DNA from: Aquibacillus sediminis
Lineage (GTDB): Bacteria; Bacillota; Bacilli; Bacillales; Amphibacillaceae
Direction of reading: 5' to 3'
DNA length: 64,000 bases
Assembly: GCF_005870085.1 (NCBI RefSeq)
Contig: NZ_SZNM01000005.1
Coordinates: 1 to 64,000 of the forward strand
The notes under the pieces are model-generated. The model saw nothing but the letters and a program-made list of their open reading frames with translations. It ran no database searches and was not told where the DNA came from. The position numbers and the translations under genes are program-made. Position 1 is the first letter of the stretch; every line of letters starts with the position of its first letter. Positions 1-8,632 of this stretch are shown one piece after another.

Positions 1-109
1 ATCATTTTAAATGAGTAAGATCCCTCAGAGACGATGAGGTTGATAGGTCCGAGGTGGAAGCGTGGTGACACGTGCAGCTGACGGATACTAATAGATCGAG
101 GACTTAACT
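1..109 (+). rRNA. rrl: 23S rRNA, 3' end only (partial)
   Basis: The first ~109 bases match the conserved 3' end of bacterial 23S rRNA, including the GACGTTGATAGG-like block and the terminal GATCGAGGACTTAAC. The gene runs in from the left, so only the tail is present. The exact 3' end, around 109, is by analogy with Bacillus. Confidence 0.95.
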
Positions 110-116
110 ATATATA

Positions 117-300
117 GAAAGCGGAGCGGGCTTGGTCAGATGTGAAACGCAAAAGCAGAGCGCCGCAAGTGACCATGGTGTGAAAGGAAGGCCGACTAAG
201 TTCGTCACGTCCTGTGACAACGTCGGCATGACCCACATCATGTGGCCCCTAGGTGAACTGCTTATGCCGCGAGCATCTAGCCCACGGAGCTAGACTGTTA
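117..300. repeat. GC-rich repeat-like insert in the 23S-5S spacer
   Basis: The 23S-5S spacer is about 270 bp, longer than usual for Bacillaceae. Its middle is clearly more GC-rich than the flanks and folds into nested hairpins, for example GCCGAC near 203 with GTCGGC near 225. It starts with a GCGGAGCGGGC block and ends with GGAGCTAGAC. From memory, this layout and the CACGTCCTGTGACAAC core resemble dispersed intergenic repeats of Bacillaceae genomes. Downstream, the normal spacer resumes (CTAGTTTTGAAGGTGCAT near 334-360). Assignment as an inserted repeat is inference; no second copy lies in this window. Confidence 0.5.
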
Positions 301-381
301 AAGGCTATACACTGTTGTTTGTTTGTCTTGAGACTTTCTTATCTAGTTTTGAAGGTGCATATTTAATTAAATACACCCATG

Positions 382-497
382 TTTAGTGGCAATAGCGAAG
401 AGGTCACACCTGTTCCCATGCCGAACACAGTAGTTAAGCTCTTCAGCGCCGATGGTAGTTGGGGCTTTGCCCCTGCGAGAGTAGGACGCCGCTAAGC
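382..497 (+). rRNA. rrf: 5S rRNA
   Basis: This is a near-complete match to the Bacillus 5S rRNA pattern: TTTAGTGGCAATAGCGAAGAGG at the start, the CCGAACACAG loop, GTTAAGCTCTTCAGCGCCGATGG, and GAGAGTAGGACGCCGCTAAGC at the end. It is about 116 nt, as expected. It is the last gene of the rRNA operon; no tRNA gene follows before the terminator. Confidence 0.97.
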
Positions 498-503
498 TAC
501 CTA

Positions 504-543
504 CCCCCCCTTAAAGATAGGAATATTTTTAAGGGGGTTTTTA
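504..543 (+). terminator. rRNA operon terminator
   Basis: Arms CCCCCTTAAA and TTTAAGGGGG enclose a short loop, followed by TTTTTA. It sits seven bases after 5S and is a classic intrinsic terminator. Confidence 0.92.
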
Positions 544-576
544 ATGTGAAAATGGAACAAGTTCGGAGGAAACAAC

Positions 577-1695
577 ATGACGAAGCAAACTTATTTTTAT
601 CAATTTTTAGAACCGATCTCGAAAGAATTGGCCTTTGTTGCACGTGAATTAGAATATAGTATCTTTTCAAGTCCACGTACAATGCTCACGCATGCAAGAG
701 TATTTGTGGAAACCATATTACAAAAGGTTATAAGTGTGGAACAACTACAGGATGGTGATTATACTAATTTAAAGAAGCGACTAGACCTTCTCGATGACAA
801 TGGTTATTTAACGGCAGACGTTCGTGATGCCTTGCACCATGTCAGACAAATTGGCAACAAGGCTGCACATGATGCAAGAATGTTTCGGTATTCGGAAGCA
901 TTATACTCATGGGAAAGAGTATATACGATTGTGAAATGGTATGTTGAAGTTTATGGTCCTGTTGAGATAATCGTACCATCATATCAAGATCCAACCCCAC
1001 AACAACAGCAAGCCTATGACATTTCTGAATTAGAAGTGCGACTACAATCAATGGAGCAATTGCTCACATCTTCTGTTCAAAAAATCGTTGATGAACAAAT
1101 GCATACCGAAGTTGCAGCAACAACGGAATCAGTTCAAGCTGGGTTAGAATTACCTGGTTTTACACCAATACGAAGCCTGTCCTATCGTGGTGAGCAATTA
1201 GAAGTTCCTTATTTCTTACGTGATGCTTTCTTACTACCACAACGATTTAATAAATCTGAGACATTTTTGATCCGATTAGGCGCTGTTCAACAAGCACGAA
1301 TTATTAGTGAATTGCCTACGGACTTAGAAGGGTTACATACACATGTTAAGCGTTATAATGACAAGAACGACGAAACGTTATTTAATGAATTAAAGCTTTT
1401 TATTGAGGAAGAAAAAGTGCGTCGGAAATTGACGGTAGAACGTCCAGGGGAATTGTTTTTCTTTTATAAAGATCAACACATTGTGGTGACAGAAAGTTTG
1501 TCGCAAATCCCTTTAACGACGGACCAATTTACCGGCATTCCGAGTTTATTACGACAATTAAATGAAGATCAAATCATGACTGTTGGTCAACTTCCCTATG
1601 AGCTTGTTATTTTGGCTAAGTATGATCACGTCGGGATCGGAACCGTGGAGAATTTGTTTAATCAACTACGGGGTAAACAAAAGGCTATTTTATAA
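577..1695 (+). CDS. DUF4145-like N-terminal protein of unknown function
   Basis: The 372-residue protein has no signal peptide or membrane segment. Residues ~25-130 look like a DUF4145-type helical domain (SPRTMLTHARVFVETILQ, then VRQIGNKAAHD). That domain occurs alone and at the N-terminus of some type I restriction R subunits. Here there are no helicase or nuclease motifs, so restriction activity is not indicated. The C-terminal ~170 residues are not recognised. The ATG start follows GGAGGA with a six-base gap. It is a single-gene unit between the rRNA terminator and a long intergenic region. Function is unknown. Confidence 0.8.
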   Translation: MTKQTYFYQFLEPISKELAFVARELEYSIFSSPRTMLTHARVFVETILQKVISVEQLQDGDYTNLKKRLDLLDDNGYLTADVRDALHHVRQIGNKAAHDARMFRYSEALYSWERVYTIVKWYVEVYGPVEIIVPSYQDPTPQQQQAYDISELEVRLQSMEQLLTSSVQKIVDEQMHTEVAATTESVQAGLELPGFTPIRSLSYRGEQLEVPYFLRDAFLLPQRFNKSETFLIRLGAVQQARIISELPTDLEGLHTHVKRYNDKNDETLFNELKLFIEEEKVRRKLTVERPGELFFFYKDQHIVVTESLSQIPLTTDQFTGIPSLLRQLNEDQIMTVGQLPYELVILAKYDHVGIGTVENLFNQLRGKQKAIL

Positions 1696-2277
1696 TAGGA
1701 AAGAATGGATAAAATTTTTTCAGGGCTATTCCTGCGAGGACTTAAGTCAAATCTTCTTTGTGGCAAAAAGCGTCATGCCGAGGCTTGTCTTAATCTTGAC
1801 GAGGATGATTTAGGTAACCTAGGGTTTTTGTTCATTATTCATTTATCGGGAGAAACTATCCTCTTACACGAAAGCACTTGGGTCATCTAAGACCCAAGTG
1901 CTTTGGTTTTGATAAAGCAATTCGTACCCAATAAACCTACTAAATTATGTATACTATATAATAAATTCGATAATAGCATTAATATATAATAATTTCCCTC
2001 TACATAAACTGTTATTGCCAAAGCAAGTGGTAAATGACCTAAGTTAAGACTTTTAGGAACTAATGCAATCAAATGAACAGAAGTACTAGTTTTGATAGGG
2101 AGGAATGAACAAGACTATTAACCTAAAAAAATTTTAAAAAGGGTTGGTCGTCTAGTCTTTTTGCTAAAAAAGGTGGTCAAAAACGTAACTTTCAGTGAAA
2201 AGTCAGAAAATCTAAGGAAAAATACCTAAAAAGTGTGATACAATTTGCTAAAGAAGAAAATGGAAGGAGTTTTCCTT
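1696..2277. other. 580-bp intergenic region; one strong terminator, otherwise no gene
   Basis: The only clear structure is the hairpin at 1871-1910. The region just before the next gene is A-rich and has an extended -10-like TGATACAAT at 2236-2244, with no convincing -35. I searched for a c-di-GMP riboswitch because the next gene makes c-di-GMP and found none of the conserved blocks. Short open frames here lack ribosome binding sites. Confidence 0.6.
1871..1910 (+). terminator. Strong intrinsic terminator
   Basis: Perfect 14-bp arms AAAGCACTTGGGTC and GACCCAAGTGCTTT enclose ATCTAA, followed by GGTTTTG. It lies about 175 bp after the DUF4145 gene. Confidence 0.85.
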
Positions 2278-4809
2278 ATGCTTCTACAAAAACATGAACG
2301 TAAACACGTTTATTTTACGATAACAATCCTTTTCATCTATCTGACTATCACTTACTTTTCCAGCACACTTGAAAAATTATATAATCCTCAAAATCATTTA
2401 TCCTTCCATGTCTTATTAGAAATGTTTATTATTATCATAGCATTTGCGATTGCACTTCTAGCTTGGACGATCTTTAGAGAAAGTTTATCGGCCCATCGTT
2501 TATATTTGGGGTCATTGTTTTATGTGGTTGCAATCCTTGAAATGTGGCATATGCTTACATATAATGGGATGCCTTTTTTCATGATGGAAAGCTCGATTCC
2601 TAGGGCGACATGGTTTTGGCTTTTAGCTCGATTGACGGAAGCAGTCGGTTTACTAGCCATTTTTCTAATGAAAGATCAGCCAATCCATTCAAGTTATCGA
2701 AAAATGGTGTTTTTATTAGCTAATCTATACCTTGTTATTACTGTGCTAGTGATTGAAACACAAATCAATTTATTACCGACACTTGTTGTAGAAGGGCAAG
2801 GTACAACGACGTTTAAAAATGCTTTAGAATATGTGGTCATCTTTCTACTGATGTGTACAATTGTTGTATTATTAACGCGTTATCGGAAAGATAAACAATT
2901 GGCGACATTGTACATCATTTCTGCACTAGAATTATTTATACTAAGTGAATTCACGTTTACGTTATATCAAAGTGTAAACGATGTCACGAATATGTTAGGT
3001 CATGCTTATAAGGTAATAGGTGTTTATTTCCTATATAAAGGTATCTATGTTACAACAATTGAAGAGCCTTATCAAAAGCGGAAGCAAGCAGAGCAGTCCT
3101 TGAAAGAAAGTGAACAAAGGTACCGTAGTTTAGTAGATGTTTCTCCTGATGCGATTGTTGTGCATTACCATAATAAAATTCTATATTGTAATCAGAACTT
3201 TAAAGAACTTGTGGAAGAAGACCGCGATCTCGTCGGTACCACGATCTTAAGTTATTTATCAGATGAAGATGAAGAGACATTCCAATCGCAGGTGTTAAGT
3301 ATGGGGGAACACGGTACTTATGGACCTTCAGAGCGAAGGTATATTACGGCTACGGGTAAGGAAGTTTATGTTGAAGTAAAAGCGGCATCGATTCGTTTTC
3401 AAGGAAAAGATGCCATTATTGCCAATGTCCGTAATATTTCTGATCGCAAACAACTAGAGTGGCAAATTGAAGAAAGTGAAATGCGGTATAAATCCTTATT
3501 TGATTACAACCAAAATGCGAGTTTTGTGTTGGATATGGAGGGACACTTTGTTAATGGTAACCATGCTGCAGAACGTACGCTAGGGTACTCGAAAAAAGAG
3601 TTAATCGGCAGTTCATGGATACCGCTCGTAAAAAAAAGCGAACTCCCTAAAACAACGGAACACTTCTCTAAAGTAATGGAAGGAAGTGCGGCAAACTTTG
3701 AAACAATCATTATGTCCAAAGAGGGAAGGGAAGTTCACCTGTATATTAACGCAGCGCCAATCATTGTCAAAAACGAGATTACCGGCGTGATTGGGGTAGC
3801 GCAAGATGTGACACAGCAAAAACTTGCAGAAAAAGAATTGAAAGAAAGTGAAGAACGCTATCGTCAATTAATTGAGTTATATCCAGATGGTTTGTATGTT
3901 CACGATCATGACCAAATCCTATATGTCAATGATCGAGCCGTCGAGCTATTAGGTGGTGAAAACAAACAACAGATACTCAAGAAATCGATCATCGATTTTC
4001 TTCCCGATGAAAAACAGCATGAAATAAGACTTAAATTAAAAACGATTCTTTATGAGGGTTACCCCTCACCAAAAAGCACGGAGATTGAATTCATAACATT
4101 AACTGGCGAGAAAATAATTGCTGAAATTGGTACTGCACGAATCACGTATAATGGAAAATCAGCTCTATTAGTCAGTTTTCGTGATATTACCAAACGTAAA
4201 GAACAGGAAGAAAAGTTACAAAAAGCCAATCAATTATTACGAAATTTTTCCAATGTAGATGGGCTGACAGGTGTTTATAATCGTCGCTATTTTGATCAAA
4301 CATTAGAAACAGAATGGGAACGAGCTCATAGGTACGGGCGAAGTGTATCACTCATTATGGTCGATATCGATCAATTTAAAAACTATAACGATACGTATGG
4401 GCACCTTCAAGGTGATGAATGTCTTAAAATGGTTACCAAAACGATTCAAACTTGTTTGCAGCGGCCAACAGATGTTTTGGCAAGGTATGGCGGGGAAGAA
4501 TTTGCGATTATTTTACCCGAAACGAATCAGCAAGGGGCTTGTTATATAGGAGAGAGAGTACGAAAAGAAATTAATTCACAAAACATTCCACATGAATCAT
4601 CGGAGATCAAAACCAATGTAACGGTTAGCATTGGAATTGCGACATTAATCCCTTCTGATGATTTGAGCCCTACCAACTTAATTGAAATGGCCGATGTGGC
4701 TCTGTATAAAGCAAAAAATAGAGGGAAAAATCGTGTGGAAGAATATACGCTTTCAGGTAAAATGCCTGGAATTGATCAATATTTACGTGATGTGGATCTA
4801 TCAAAATAA
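2278..4809 (+). CDS. Membrane diguanylate cyclase (MASE3-like sensor, three PAS, GGDEF)
   Basis: The 843-residue protein makes cyclic di-GMP from two GTP. Residues ~10-260 form a block of about eight hydrophobic helices of MASE3 type. Three PAS domains follow (about 285-400, 405-525 and 530-650), each introduced by an ESE(Q/M/E)RYR(S/Q)L signature. The C-terminal GGDEF domain has NRRYFD, the active-site GGEEF, and an upstream RPTD five residues before it, which is the RxxD product-inhibition I-site. It should therefore be active and feedback-inhibited. I chose ATG 2278, preceded by GGAAGGAG, over the in-frame TTG at 2245, which has no ribosome binding site. It stands alone; an EAL enzyme with a c-di-GMP riboswitch lies 15 kb away. 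Confidence 0.93.
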   Translation: MLLQKHERKHVYFTITILFIYLTITYFSSTLEKLYNPQNHLSFHVLLEMFIIIIAFAIALLAWTIFRESLSAHRLYLGSLFYVVAILEMWHMLTYNGMPFFMMESSIPRATWFWLLARLTEAVGLLAIFLMKDQPIHSSYRKMVFLLANLYLVITVLVIETQINLLPTLVVEGQGTTTFKNALEYVVIFLLMCTIVVLLTRYRKDKQLATLYIISALELFILSEFTFTLYQSVNDVTNMLGHAYKVIGVYFLYKGIYVTTIEEPYQKRKQAEQSLKESEQRYRSLVDVSPDAIVVHYHNKILYCNQNFKELVEEDRDLVGTTILSYLSDEDEETFQSQVLSMGEHGTYGPSERRYITATGKEVYVEVKAASIRFQGKDAIIANVRNISDRKQLEWQIEESEMRYKSLFDYNQNASFVLDMEGHFVNGNHAAERTLGYSKKELIGSSWIPLVKKSELPKTTEHFSKVMEGSAANFETIIMSKEGREVHLYINAAPIIVKNEITGVIGVAQDVTQQKLAEKELKESEERYRQLIELYPDGLYVHDHDQILYVNDRAVELLGGENKQQILKKSIIDFLPDEKQHEIRLKLKTILYEGYPSPKSTEIEFITLTGEKIIAEIGTARITYNGKSALLVSFRDITKRKEQEEKLQKANQLLRNFSNVDGLTGVYNRRYFDQTLETEWERAHRYGRSVSLIMVDIDQFKNYNDTYGHLQGDECLKMVTKTIQTCLQRPTDVLARYGGEEFAIILPETNQQGACYIGERVRKEINSQNIPHESSEIKTNVTVSIGIATLIPSDDLSPTNLIEMADVALYKAKNRGKNRVEEYTLSGKMPGIDQYLRDVDLSK

Positions 4810-4848
4810 TAAATTTTTTCACCAAAATAGTGACAGAAGTGTTAAACT

Positions 4849-4872
4849 GTTTACAAATAAATTATTGTAAAC
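4849..4872. promoter_or_regulatory. Perfect inverted repeat upstream of trpB (candidate operator)
   Basis: GTTTACAA, an 8-base spacer and TTGTAAAC form perfect 8-bp arms. The repeat lies 26-49 bases before the trpB start, between the cyclase stop and the trpB ribosome binding site. No poly-T tract follows, so an operator is more likely than a terminator. The binding protein is unknown. I saw no T-box and no TRAP-type (G/U)AG repeat run. Confidence 0.5.
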
Positions 4873-4897
4873 TAGTTTTTCAAGGAGTTGATGATGC

Positions 4898-6067
4898 ATG
4901 AGTGAATCTAACCATGTCATAGAGACTGGATTCTTCGGTGAGTTTGGTGGTAGTTATATTCCAGTCGATTTACAAAAAGTTCTCACGAAACTAGCGGATG
5001 AATTTGACAAGTATCGAGATGACCCACAATTTAAAGAAGAGTATAACTATTATTTACGATCGTTTGTCGGACGAGAAAATCCATTAACGTATGCAAGCAA
5101 CCTTACCGAAAAAGTTGGTGGGGCTAAGATTTATTTAAAACGGGAGGACCTTAATCATACAGGGGCCCACAAGATCAACAATGTAATTGGACAAATTTTA
5201 TTAGCGAAGCGGATGGGTGCCAAACGTATTATCGCAGAAACAGGCGCGGGTCAACATGGGGTGGCAACGGCAACTGCTTGTGCGATGTTTGGGATTCCTT
5301 GTACAATTTACATGGGAAAAGTGGATATGGAGCGACAAGCCTTAAATGTATTTCGAATGGAATTATTAGGTGCCAAAGTTGTTCCAGTAGATACAGGTGA
5401 AGCACGCTTGAAAGATGCAGTTGATCTAGCGTTAAAGGATCTTGTCGACAATTATAAGGATACGTTCTATTTAATTGGCTCAGCTGTTGGGCCACACCCA
5501 TATCCATCAATCGTTAAACACTTTCAATCTATTATTAGTGAAGAATCGAAGCAACAAATGCTAGCGCAGGAAGGGAAGCTACCTACTGCAGTTGTTGCAG
5601 CTGTTGGTGGGGGAAGTAATGCGATTGGGGCATTTGCCAATTATATCAAGGATGAGAGTGTCCGGTTAATTGGTGTAGAACCAACAGAAGCTGCACCAAT
5701 TTCTGAAGGGGTCCCTGCTGTTCTTCATGGATTTAAATCGTTCACATTGTTAGATGACGATCATCAACCCCAATCAACCAACTCAATCGCAGCTGGATTA
5801 GACTATCCTGGTGTTGGCCCAGAACACAGTTATTTAAAAACAAGCGGACGAGCTGAATATGTGACGATTAGCGGACAAGAAGCATTGGAAGCATTCCAAG
5901 AATTATCTCGTACGGAGGGTATTATCCCAGCCCTAGAAAGCGCTCATGCAGTTGCATATGCGATGAAATTGGCTAAGACAATGGCAAAACAAAATGCGAT
6001 TCTCGTTAATCTATCTGGACGAGGCGATAAAGATGTTGACCAAGTATATGAAATGTTGCGAAAATAG
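4898..6067 (+). CDS. trpB: Tryptophan synthase beta subunit, orphan copy
   Basis: TrpB joins indole (normally channelled from TrpA) with L-serine to give L-tryptophan, using PLP. The 389-residue length is typical. The PLP lysine sits in GAHKINN, the catalytic glutamate in AETGAGQHG, and the phosphate-binding loop is GGGSNAIG. Sequence style is the ordinary TrpB1 type. The ATG has AAGGAG 13 bases upstream. No other trp gene is nearby: the neighbours are a diguanylate cyclase and a nucleotidase, and a terminator follows at once. That suggests indole salvage, a second copy, or a relocated gene; whether a full trp operon exists elsewhere cannot be seen. Confidence 0.97.
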   Translation: MSESNHVIETGFFGEFGGSYIPVDLQKVLTKLADEFDKYRDDPQFKEEYNYYLRSFVGRENPLTYASNLTEKVGGAKIYLKREDLNHTGAHKINNVIGQILLAKRMGAKRIIAETGAGQHGVATATACAMFGIPCTIYMGKVDMERQALNVFRMELLGAKVVPVDTGEARLKDAVDLALKDLVDNYKDTFYLIGSAVGPHPYPSIVKHFQSIISEESKQQMLAQEGKLPTAVVAAVGGGSNAIGAFANYIKDESVRLIGVEPTEAAPISEGVPAVLHGFKSFTLLDDDHQPQSTNSIAAGLDYPGVGPEHSYLKTSGRAEYVTISGQEALEAFQELSRTEGIIPALESAHAVAYAMKLAKTMAKQNAILVNLSGRGDKDVDQVYEMLRK

Positions 6068-6074
6068 CGATCAA

Positions 6075-6104
6075 GAGCGAGGGTATACCTCTCGCTTTTT
6101 ATTT
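6075..6104 (+). terminator. trpB terminator
   Basis: GAGCGAGGG, loop TATA, CCTCTCGC, then TTTTTATTT, eight bases after the trpB stop. Confidence 0.88.
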
Positions 6105-6264
6105 GTAATTAAATGAATTCCAATGTAAGAAAGCAAATTACGTAAAGTTATTGCGTACAATATAATGTAACGGCAACACAAAGGGTAAAAAAACATACGA
6201 AAAACAGTCTTTAATGTTAACAAGCCTACATTACTACAACACTACTTATGTAAGGAGAGATTGG

Positions 6265-6837
6265 ATGAAGTTAGGGTTTGATATTGATGACACATTAATT
6301 AATTTACGTGAACACGCCTTTCATATTTATAATAAAAAGCTACAACAAAATGTTCCAGTGGAGAAGTTTCATGAGTTAGATTGTGTGGAAATTCATTCTT
6401 TATTTGGTCTAACCGGTCAACAAGGAAAGGATATGTGGCATCGTTCAAAAGAGGATATTTATTATACCTCATGCCCAGCCTATCCTAAGGCAATTGATAT
6501 ATTAACAAAATTGACTCAACAAGGACATGAAATCTATTATATTACGGCACGACCAAAAATTCATGGAGAACGAACCAAACAATGGATGAAACAGCAGGGT
6601 TTTCCTGTTTGTGATGAAAGATTTTATTATGGCATGTTGGATGCTGAGAAAGTAGAAATCATTAAGCAGTTACAACTCGATTATTATTTTGATGATAAAC
6701 CAGCCGTTCTTCAAACCTTGCTTGAAGAATCTGTAAATGTATATGTGAAGGATCAATCGTATAACCGTCATCTTGATTTACCACGCATTGTAGAATGGGA
6801 AGAATTAGAAGAAATTCTTACGCAACATGAAAGTTAA
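6265..6837 (+). CDS. HAD-family 5'(3')-nucleotidase-like protein (YqfW/NT5C type)
   Basis: The 190-residue HAD hydrolase begins with the motif I sequence GFDIDDTLI. It has a motif II-like threonine in YYITARP and an acidic DYYFDDKP motif near residue 145. This matches the small deoxyribonucleotidase-like HAD group, which removes phosphate from (deoxy)nucleoside monophosphates; the substrate here is inferred. I moved the start to ATG 6265, preceded by AAGGAGAG. The longer frame from 6214 starts in unrelated sequence without a ribosome binding site. It is a single gene with no obvious partner. Confidence 0.82.
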   Translation: MKLGFDIDDTLINLREHAFHIYNKKLQQNVPVEKFHELDCVEIHSLFGLTGQQGKDMWHRSKEDIYYTSCPAYPKAIDILTKLTQQGHEIYYITARPKIHGERTKQWMKQQGFPVCDERFYYGMLDAEKVEIIKQLQLDYYFDDKPAVLQTLLEESVNVYVKDQSYNRHLDLPRIVEWEELEEILTQHES

Positions 6838-6981
6838 TGTTGTGTAAATAAGTATAAAAAAATCGAACCAATACTGTTTTTTTTCAAGGATCTGATTTAT
6901 ACTTTGATTGGGAATATTATACAAAATGAATAATTACAGATTGTTAGAATGGAATAGAATAGCTAAAAGGAAGGTAATAAA

Positions 6982-8190
6982 GTGAATTTAACAAATAGAA
7001 AGAAAAAGGTGTTTGTTCTAGGTGGGGATGGTTTTTGTGGTTGGCCAACGAGCTTACATCTATCCAACTTAGGACATGAAGTGACTATTATCGATAATCT
7101 ATCAAGACGAAATATTGATAATGAATTAGAAGCAGAATCATTAACACCGATCCAGCCTATCGGAACTAGATTAAAAGTATGGGAAGAAGTTTCAGGGAAT
7201 AAAATTGGATTCTATAATGTCAATCTTGCGGAAGATTATGAACAACTATTGCACCTGTTGAAAACGGAAAAACCTGATGCAATTGTTCATTTTGCTGAAC
7301 AACGTTCTGCTCCATATTCGATGAAATCATCGAAACATAAGCGCTATACGGTCAACAACAATATGAATGTGACCCACAATGTGTTATGTGCGATGGTGGA
7401 ATCAGGTTTAGATAGTCACCTTGTCCACTTAGGAACAATGGGTGTCTATGGATATGGAACAGCTGGGATGAAGATTCCAGAAGGTTATTTAGATATTGAA
7501 GTAAAAGCAGAAACAGGGGAAAGAATTGAACAACAAATTCTTTATCCAACCAATCCCGGCTCAATTTATCATATGACGAAATCACAAGATCAACTTCTGT
7601 TCCAGTATTATAATAAAAATGATAATTTAAGAATCACGGACTTGCACCAAGGGATTGTTTGGGGTACGAATACGAAAGAAACGAATCTGGATGAACGCTT
7701 AATCAACCGTTTTGATTATGATGGGGATTATGGAACCGTGTTGAATCGATTCTTAATGCAAGCGGCAGTTGGTTATCCAATCACAGTTCATGGTACTGGT
7801 GGGCAAACGCGTGCCTTTATTCATATTCAAGATACAGTTCGTTGTATTGAACTGGCGCTTGAAAATGCACCAACGCGTGATGAACGCGTGATGATTTTTA
7901 ACCAAATGACAGAAACACATCGTGTCAACGATTTGGCAAAATTGGTAAGTGAGATGACAGACGGAGATATTGCCTATGTATCCAATCCTCGTAAAGAAGC
8001 AGCTGAAAACGAGTTGCACGTTAAAAATGACTTATTCCTATCAAAAGGATTAAAACCAACAACATTACAAGAAGGCTTATTACGAGAAGTAACGGATATC
8101 GCGAAGCAATATGCATACCGAGCAGATCATTCGAAAATACCAGCAACAAGTACATGGACCAAAGAACAAAAACCAGGTATACCTGAATAA
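6982..8190 (+). CDS. UDP-sulfoquinovose synthase homologue (SQD1/SqdB family)
   Basis: The 402-residue extended SDR enzyme closely follows SQD1, which adds sulfite to UDP-glucose to give UDP-sulfoquinovose, the head-group donor of sulfolipid and of some sulfonated glycans. The N-terminal NAD-binding loop is GGDGFCGWPTSLHLS. The catalytic threonine lies in HLGTMGVYGYGT, and the Tyr-Lys pair in YHMTKS. FAEQRSAPYSMK is another SQD1-like block. It is translated from GTG with AAGGAAGG seven bases upstream. No sulfolipid glycosyltransferase lies next to it, so the acceptor is unknown. Nearby genes do not suggest a pathway. Confidence 0.87.
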   Translation: MNLTNRKKKVFVLGGDGFCGWPTSLHLSNLGHEVTIIDNLSRRNIDNELEAESLTPIQPIGTRLKVWEEVSGNKIGFYNVNLAEDYEQLLHLLKTEKPDAIVHFAEQRSAPYSMKSSKHKRYTVNNNMNVTHNVLCAMVESGLDSHLVHLGTMGVYGYGTAGMKIPEGYLDIEVKAETGERIEQQILYPTNPGSIYHMTKSQDQLLFQYYNKNDNLRITDLHQGIVWGTNTKETNLDERLINRFDYDGDYGTVLNRFLMQAAVGYPITVHGTGGQTRAFIHIQDTVRCIELALENAPTRDERVMIFNQMTETHRVNDLAKLVSEMTDGDIAYVSNPRKEAAENELHVKNDLFLSKGLKPTTLQEGLLREVTDIAKQYAYRADHSKIPATSTWTKEQKPGIPE

Positions 8191-8194
8191 CCAG

Positions 8195-8243
8195 AGTCAG
8201 CTCTCTTTGTGGACAGAAGTTCACGAGTTGGGCTGACTTTTTC
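8195..8243 (+). terminator. Terminator after the sqd1-like gene
   Basis: AGTCAGC at 8195 pairs with GCTGACT at 8232, followed by TTTTTC. The loop is long. Confidence 0.65.
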
Positions 8244-8259
8244 TTTCACTTTGGAAAAA

Positions 8260-8275
8260 AGTGACATATATCACT
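8260..8275. promoter_or_regulatory. Fnr/CRP-like box upstream of nrdDG
   Basis: AGTGACATATATCACT fits the GTGA-N6-TCAC pattern bound by Fnr of Bacillus. Its centre (~8267.5) would be near -41.5 if transcription starts around 8309, with a -10-like TTACAT at 8297-8302. Oxygen-sensitive activation suits an anaerobic ribonucleotide reductase. The site and promoter are inferred from pattern only. Confidence 0.55.
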
Positions 8276-8311
8276 GTTTTTCTGTTTTGACTATGTTTAC
8301 ATATACATATA

Positions 8312-8328
8312 GGCACTATATACAGTGT
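8312..8328. promoter_or_regulatory. NrdR-like box upstream of nrdDG
   Basis: The core CACTATATACAGTG is one base off the NrdR consensus core CACTATATATAGTG and is nearly palindromic. NrdR represses ribonucleotide reductase genes. It overlaps or just follows the expected transcription start. NrdR boxes usually come in pairs; I see only one. Confidence 0.55.
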
Positions 8329-8357
8329 CTTGGGTAAAATTAAATACGATATGTTGT

Positions 8358-8632
8358 ATCATCTTCATTAAGATGCTGTTTGGCAGCTTAATAGGGAATC
8401 TGGTGTAAATCCAGAACTGCCCCCGCAACTGTAAGCGTGGACGAAATGGGATACCACTTTATGTGAAGCATAAGGGAAGGTCCAAAGTAGGTTGATGCGC
8501 GAGTCAGGAGACCTGTCTTGATGAAGTAAGTTTCAACACTCTTCGGGGAGTAAGAGTATGGAACGATAGTAATAGTTTTTATTTTTCTATTTTCTGTCGT
8601 CCTACTCGCTCCCATGATTGGGAGCTTTTTTT
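8358..8632 (+). promoter_or_regulatory. Cobalamin riboswitch with intrinsic terminator
   Basis: The aptamer core is clear: TTAATAGGGAATCTGGTG, the B12-box region GCCCCCGCAACTGTAAGC, and GCGCGAGTCAGGAGACCTG. It is closed by CATCTTCAT (8360) pairing with GATGAAG (8520). The expression platform ends in a terminator at 8608-8632: GCTCCC, loop ATGATT, GGGAGC, then seven T. A GGGGAGTAAGAG segment at 8545-8556 can pair with the CTACTCGCTCCC side as an antiterminator. Bound adenosylcobalamin should stop transcription of nrdDG. Confidence 0.93.

Noticed and set aside
110-381. tRNA gene in the rRNA spacer
   Set aside because: No T-loop (GGTTCGAATCC) or acceptor stem ending in CCA can be found.
1705-1890. 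Short open frame after the DUF4145 gene
   Set aside because: No ribosome binding site, and the frame runs into a strong terminator stem.
1731-2244. c-di-GMP riboswitch upstream of the diguanylate cyclase
   Set aside because: None of the conserved GEMM blocks present at 19538 is found here.
4810-4897. TRAP-binding or T-box leader for trpB
   Set aside because: The 88-base gap is too short for a T-box and has no run of GAG/UAG repeats.
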